From Chryseobacterium cupriresistens (GTDB lineage Bacteria; Bacteroidota; Bacteroidia; Flavobacteriales; Weeksellaceae): a DNA stretch of 64,000 nt. The DNA is taken from contig NZ_JBKKJT010000002.1 of assembly GCF_046614675.1 (NCBI RefSeq), positions 248,001 through 312,000 on the forward strand, given 5' to 3'. The stretch's first letter is position 1, and each line of letters starts with the position of its first letter. This document shows, in pieces, positions 61,239-64,000 of the stretch. A program made the position numbers and the translations under genes. Below the pieces are notes generated by a model. It worked only from the letters and a program-made list of their open reading frames with translations, searched no databases and had not been told where the DNA came from.

Positions 61239-62669
61239 ATGAAAAAGTTTAAAAATATATTATACGCTGGAGGTGTTGTTGCTTCGTTATTATTGTTTAA
61301 CTCATGTCAAAGCGATCTTACCTCTCTGAATGAGGATCCCAAGCACCCTTCAACTGTACCAACAGGGAATTTATTGGCAACAAGTATGTTTCAAGGATTC
61401 TATTATATGTATACGGGTAGTGTAAACTTTAATAATTATCGTTTTTTTACGCAACAATGGACAGAGACAACCTATGTACAGGAAACCAATTATAATTTGA
61501 CTACTAGAGCTCAGCCAAGAAATCACTTCAGAAGAATGTATGTTTATACATTAGCACCTCTTGAGCAAGCTAAAAAAGATCTTCCAACAGAGATTAATGC
61601 TGATGCTGATGTAGTTAATAACAAATGGGCTACTCTAGAAATTGCTTCCATTTTTGTTTGGGAAAATATTGTGGATACATTTGGTAATGTACCTTATAAA
61701 GAGGCTTTGCAAGCAGAAACTATTAAATCTCCAAAATATGATGATGCTAAATCAATCTATCTTGATTTAATAACGAGATTAGATGCAGCAATAGCAAAAA
61801 TTAATAAGACTAAAGCTGGATACCCTGAAGATCTTGTTTACAAAGGAGATATGAATAAATGGGTTAAACTTGCCAATTCAATTAAATTAAGATTAGCAAT
61901 TAATCTTGCAGATGTTGATCCTGCAACATCAAAATCAGTAGCTGAAAGTGCTATCAGTGGTGGAGTAATTGATTCAAATGATAGCTCTTATTCATTGAAA
62001 TTTGATGGAAATACTTTTACAAATCCATTATTTGATGATTTAGTAGCTTCAGGGAGGAATGATTTTTTACCATCGGATGTTATTGTAAACCCAATGAATG
62101 CTAAATCAGATCCAAGAAGAGGAGCTTATTTTACTCAGATTGGAGGAGCTTATAAGGGGGGTGTCTACGGTACTTTAAACACATTTTCTAATTTTTCTCA
62201 TGTAAATCCTACTTTTTTAACAGGTAATGCTCCTGCAAATCTATTAAGCTATACTGAAGTTTTATTCCTGAAAGCTGAAGCTGCGGCAAGAGGATATAAT
62301 GCAGGAGGAACAGCAGCTGGTCTATATGCTGCAGCAGTTACTGCATCTATGACTGAAAATGGAATATCTGCAACTGATGCTGCAGCTTACATCTTAGCCA
62401 ATCCATATAATGCAACAAACTGGAAACAATCTATCGGATATGAAGGATGGGTTGCTATGTGGAATAATCCTTTTGCTGCTTGGAATTTTGTGAGAAGATT
62501 AGATAGTCCTGTACTTACTGCTCCAGCATCATCTTATATTGGGGGGATGCCTTACAGGATGCCATATTCTGATCAGGAATATGTAGTCAATAATGCTAAC
62601 GTTTCAGCAGCTGCGAATGCAATTGGAGGAGATAAAGCAACAACAAAACTTTTCTGGGATAAAAATTAA
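61239..62669 (+). CDS. SusD/RagB-type outer-membrane lipoprotein
   Basis: 476 residues. Lipoprotein signal MKKFKNILYAGGVVASLLLFNSC with lipobox. The remainder fits the SusD-like fold (LTSLNEDPKHPSTVPTGNLLATSM, FGNVPYKEALQAETIKSPKYDDAKSIYLDLI, KADMNKWVKLANSIKLRLAIN-like helices here GDMNKWVKLANSIKLRLAINL). It captures ligand for the SusC channel. The gene starts 17 bases after susC-1. Confidence 0.92.
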   Translation: MKKFKNILYAGGVVASLLLFNSCQSDLTSLNEDPKHPSTVPTGNLLATSMFQGFYYMYTGSVNFNNYRFFTQQWTETTYVQETNYNLTTRAQPRNHFRRMYVYTLAPLEQAKKDLPTEINADADVVNNKWATLEIASIFVWENIVDTFGNVPYKEALQAETIKSPKYDDAKSIYLDLITRLDAAIAKINKTKAGYPEDLVYKGDMNKWVKLANSIKLRLAINLADVDPATSKSVAESAISGGVIDSNDSSYSLKFDGNTFTNPLFDDLVASGRNDFLPSDVIVNPMNAKSDPRRGAYFTQIGGAYKGGVYGTLNTFSNFSHVNPTFLTGNAPANLLSYTEVLFLKAEAAARGYNAGGTAAGLYAAAVTASMTENGISATDAAAYILANPYNATNWKQSIGYEGWVAMWNNPFAAWNFVRRLDSPVLTAPASSYIGGMPYRMPYSDQEYVVNNANVSAAANAIGGDKATTKLFWDKN

Positions 62670-62693
62670 AACGTATTAACAACATTCATATTA

Positions 62694-62718
62694 TACCGCC
62701 TTCGGGCGGTTTTTTTTA
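62694..62718 (+). terminator. Terminator after SusD
   Basis: CCGCC TTCG GGCGG stem-loop followed by eight T, 25 bases after the stop. It separates susD from the second susC. Confidence 0.95.
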
Positions 62719-62905
62719 TTTAATAATATCATTTATTTAGCAATTAAATTATTTTAAGTGCTTAAGTTGATTGAAATATTTTTGTTAATTTGTTAAAACT
62801 ATAGTATTTTATTTGTATATATCTTTTTTTTAATTTAAAATTTTTGTTAATTAATAGTTTTTACTGCTTGTTCGTGATAAATTTTTATTTTTTTTAACAT
62901 TTTTA

Positions 62906-62936
62906 TTTGAATTATTGAATATATTCGACAAATTTG
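62906..62936 (+). promoter_or_regulatory. susC-2 promoter, TTTG-N19-CAAATTTG
   Basis: TTTG at 62906-62909 and CAAATTTG at 62929-62936 with 19 bases between them, 22 bases before the ATG. The ACAAATTTGT palindrome is also shared with the susC-1 promoter. Confidence 0.7.
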
Positions 62937-62958
62937 TACGGATATAAAAATAATTGAT

Positions 62959-64000
62959 ATGAAGAAACTAACAACAAGTCTTCTTGTTTTAGTATTGACT
63001 TCCTCTATGGCAATTGTAAGTGCTCAGGAGAAGAAAGATACAATTAAAGCAAAAGAAATTGAAGGAGTGGTAGTCACTGCACTTGGTATTAAAAGAGAAA
63101 AAAAATCTTTGGGGTATGCGTCGCAGGAAATTAAAGCAAGCGCTTTGTCAGACGGGACAACAAATACAGGAAATATTGCAGCGCAATTATCAGGTAAGGT
63201 GGCCGGTCTTAATGTTACTACAAATAACAACTTTGGAGGATCTTCCAATTTGGTTATAAGAGGGGTGAAGTCGCTTGCCGGCGGAAATCCGTTAATTGTT
63301 ATTGATGGATCACCTGTTAACAACACCAGTACCCGGGAAAACTCAATTGATTACGGTAATGCTCTTTCTGATATCAACCAGGAAGATATTGAATCCATAA
63401 ACGTATTAAAAGGAGCAGCGGCTTCAGCCCTTTACGGTGAAAGAGGGTTAAATGGAGTAATTGTTATTACAACTAAAAATGGAAAAGGAAAAGATGATGG
63501 TTCTTGGGGTGTGACGTTTTCCTCAGCAGTACAGGTAGGATTTATTGATAAGTCTACTTTTCCTGAATATCAGACAAGATATGGTGCCGGTTATTCTCAA
63601 AAATTCGGTACACAGGCTTCTGATGGTTTGAATAATGCGAATTTTGGAGCAGATGCTTCATGGGGCCCTAAATTTGATCCTAATTTATTGGTATATCAGT
63701 GGGATTCATTTAATCCTTTATCCCCCAATTATCAAAAAGCAACTCCTTGGGTGGCCGCTAAGAATGGACCGATTAAATTTTTCGAAAATCCAGCCTCATA
63801 TATTAACAGCGTAACTTTAGAAAAAGGGCAAAAAGGAAAAAATATTAGTTTTACCTATGAAAATATGATGTCCGATGGGTTAATACCTAACTCTCATCTT
63901 AATAAAAATAATTTCTCTTTAAAGATTAATTATGATCTAACGCCTAAATTGCATTCGTCTTTCTATTCAACAATAACTTTACAGGATACTAAAGGTAGGA
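62959..64000 (+). CDS. SusC/RagA-type TonB-linked receptor 2 (5' part, runs off the window)
   Basis: 347 codons plus one base are visible, with no in-frame stop. MKKLTTSLLVLVLTSSMAIV is close to the first SusC, and the plug region is nearly the same (LSGKVAGLNVTTNNNFGGSS, SLAGGNPLIVIDGSPVNNTS, VLKGAAASALYGERGLNG). It shares the same first 50 codons and the same promoter as susC-1, so the two are recent paralogues. A SusD gene is expected to follow outside the window. Substrate unknown. Confidence 0.92.
   Translation, partial: MKKLTTSLLVLVLTSSMAIVSAQEKKDTIKAKEIEGVVVTALGIKREKKSLGYASQEIKASALSDGTTNTGNIAAQLSGKVAGLNVTTNNNFGGSSNLVIRGVKSLAGGNPLIVIDGSPVNNTSTRENSIDYGNALSDINQEDIESINVLKGAAASALYGERGLNGVIVITTKNGKGKDDGSWGVTFSSAVQVGFIDKSTFPEYQTRYGAGYSQKFGTQASDGLNNANFGADASWGPKFDPNLLVYQWDSFNPLSPNYQKATPWVAAKNGPIKFFENPASYINSVTLEKGQKGKNISFTYENMMSDGLIPNSHLNKNNFSLKINYDLTPKLHSSFYSTITLQDTKGR

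Noticed and set aside
63024..63326. A 100-codon minus-strand frame in the second susC
   Set aside because: It is antisense to a highly conserved TonB plug region and has no promoter or family resemblance.
1..64000. tRNA or rRNA genes
   Set aside because: I saw no cloverleaf-type or rRNA-like stretch in any intergenic gap, but this is by eye only.

Overview
The window looks like a chromosome segment of a Chryseobacterium-type bacterium (Flavobacteriales, Bacteroidota). The evidence is: low GC with A/T-rich spacers; promoters of the Bacteroidota type (TTTG / TAnnTTTG) rather than TTGACA/TATAAT; several secreted proteins ending in type IX secretion (T9SS) sorting domains; SusC/SusD pairs; and two-component genes of the LytS/LytTR type next to GG-leader 'bacteriocin-like' peptides. 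The genus is an inference from overall gene content. I could not run a database search.

Layout. 0-16 kb is mostly ordinary genes: an ABC exporter, an M43 metalloprotease, a four-gene operon (alpha/beta hydrolase, ECF sigma factor, membrane protein, methyltransferase), an MHS transporter, outer-membrane proteins, and ribB behind an FMN riboswitch. At 16.30-16.59 kb lies a dense cluster of nine DnaA boxes in an A/T-rich gap, a candidate replication origin. 16.6-24 kb holds small soluble proteins and lipoproteins (DinB, CHMI, class C serine hydrolase, DUF2461, SMI1/KNR4, DUF2314) and a kelch protein.

24-33.7 kb is accessory DNA. It contains a 22-bp G-rich tandem array, an attC-like inverted repeat, three copies of a roughly 100-bp dispersed repeat, hairpin mosaics, orphan lipoproteins, a CBS protein, an XRE regulator, and two defence-type genes: a TIR/NTPase/TPR protein and an Abi-alpha (DUF4393) protein. 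It ends at groEL, whose 3' tail is present again as two decayed copies at about 32.6-32.9 and 31.5 kb. The genes between these tails look like successive insertions at the groEL 3' end. A four-helix-bundle (IVP) gene also sits between groES and groEL.

36-40 kb encodes TerC, a dicarboxylate/amino-acid symporter, a CitMHS citrate transporter and a DUF2490 protein. Divergent from them is a LytS-like kinase and LytTR regulator, which converge on two tandem 44-45 aa double-glycine peptides absent from ordinary gene calls (42.3-42.8 kb). 43-64 kb carries an M1 peptidase, HupE/UreJ, a T9SS subtilase, DUF6702, AcpH, a 91-bp tandem array, radA, YceI, pyrG, yidC, rnhB, a SusC/SusD pair and the first third of a second, paralogous SusC gene. 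The two susC genes share an identically spaced promoter.

The main candidates for something new are the groEL-tail-bounded cassettes with defence genes, the peptide pair with its duplicated leader next to the LytTR system, the DnaA-box cluster, and the repeat families that mark module boundaries.
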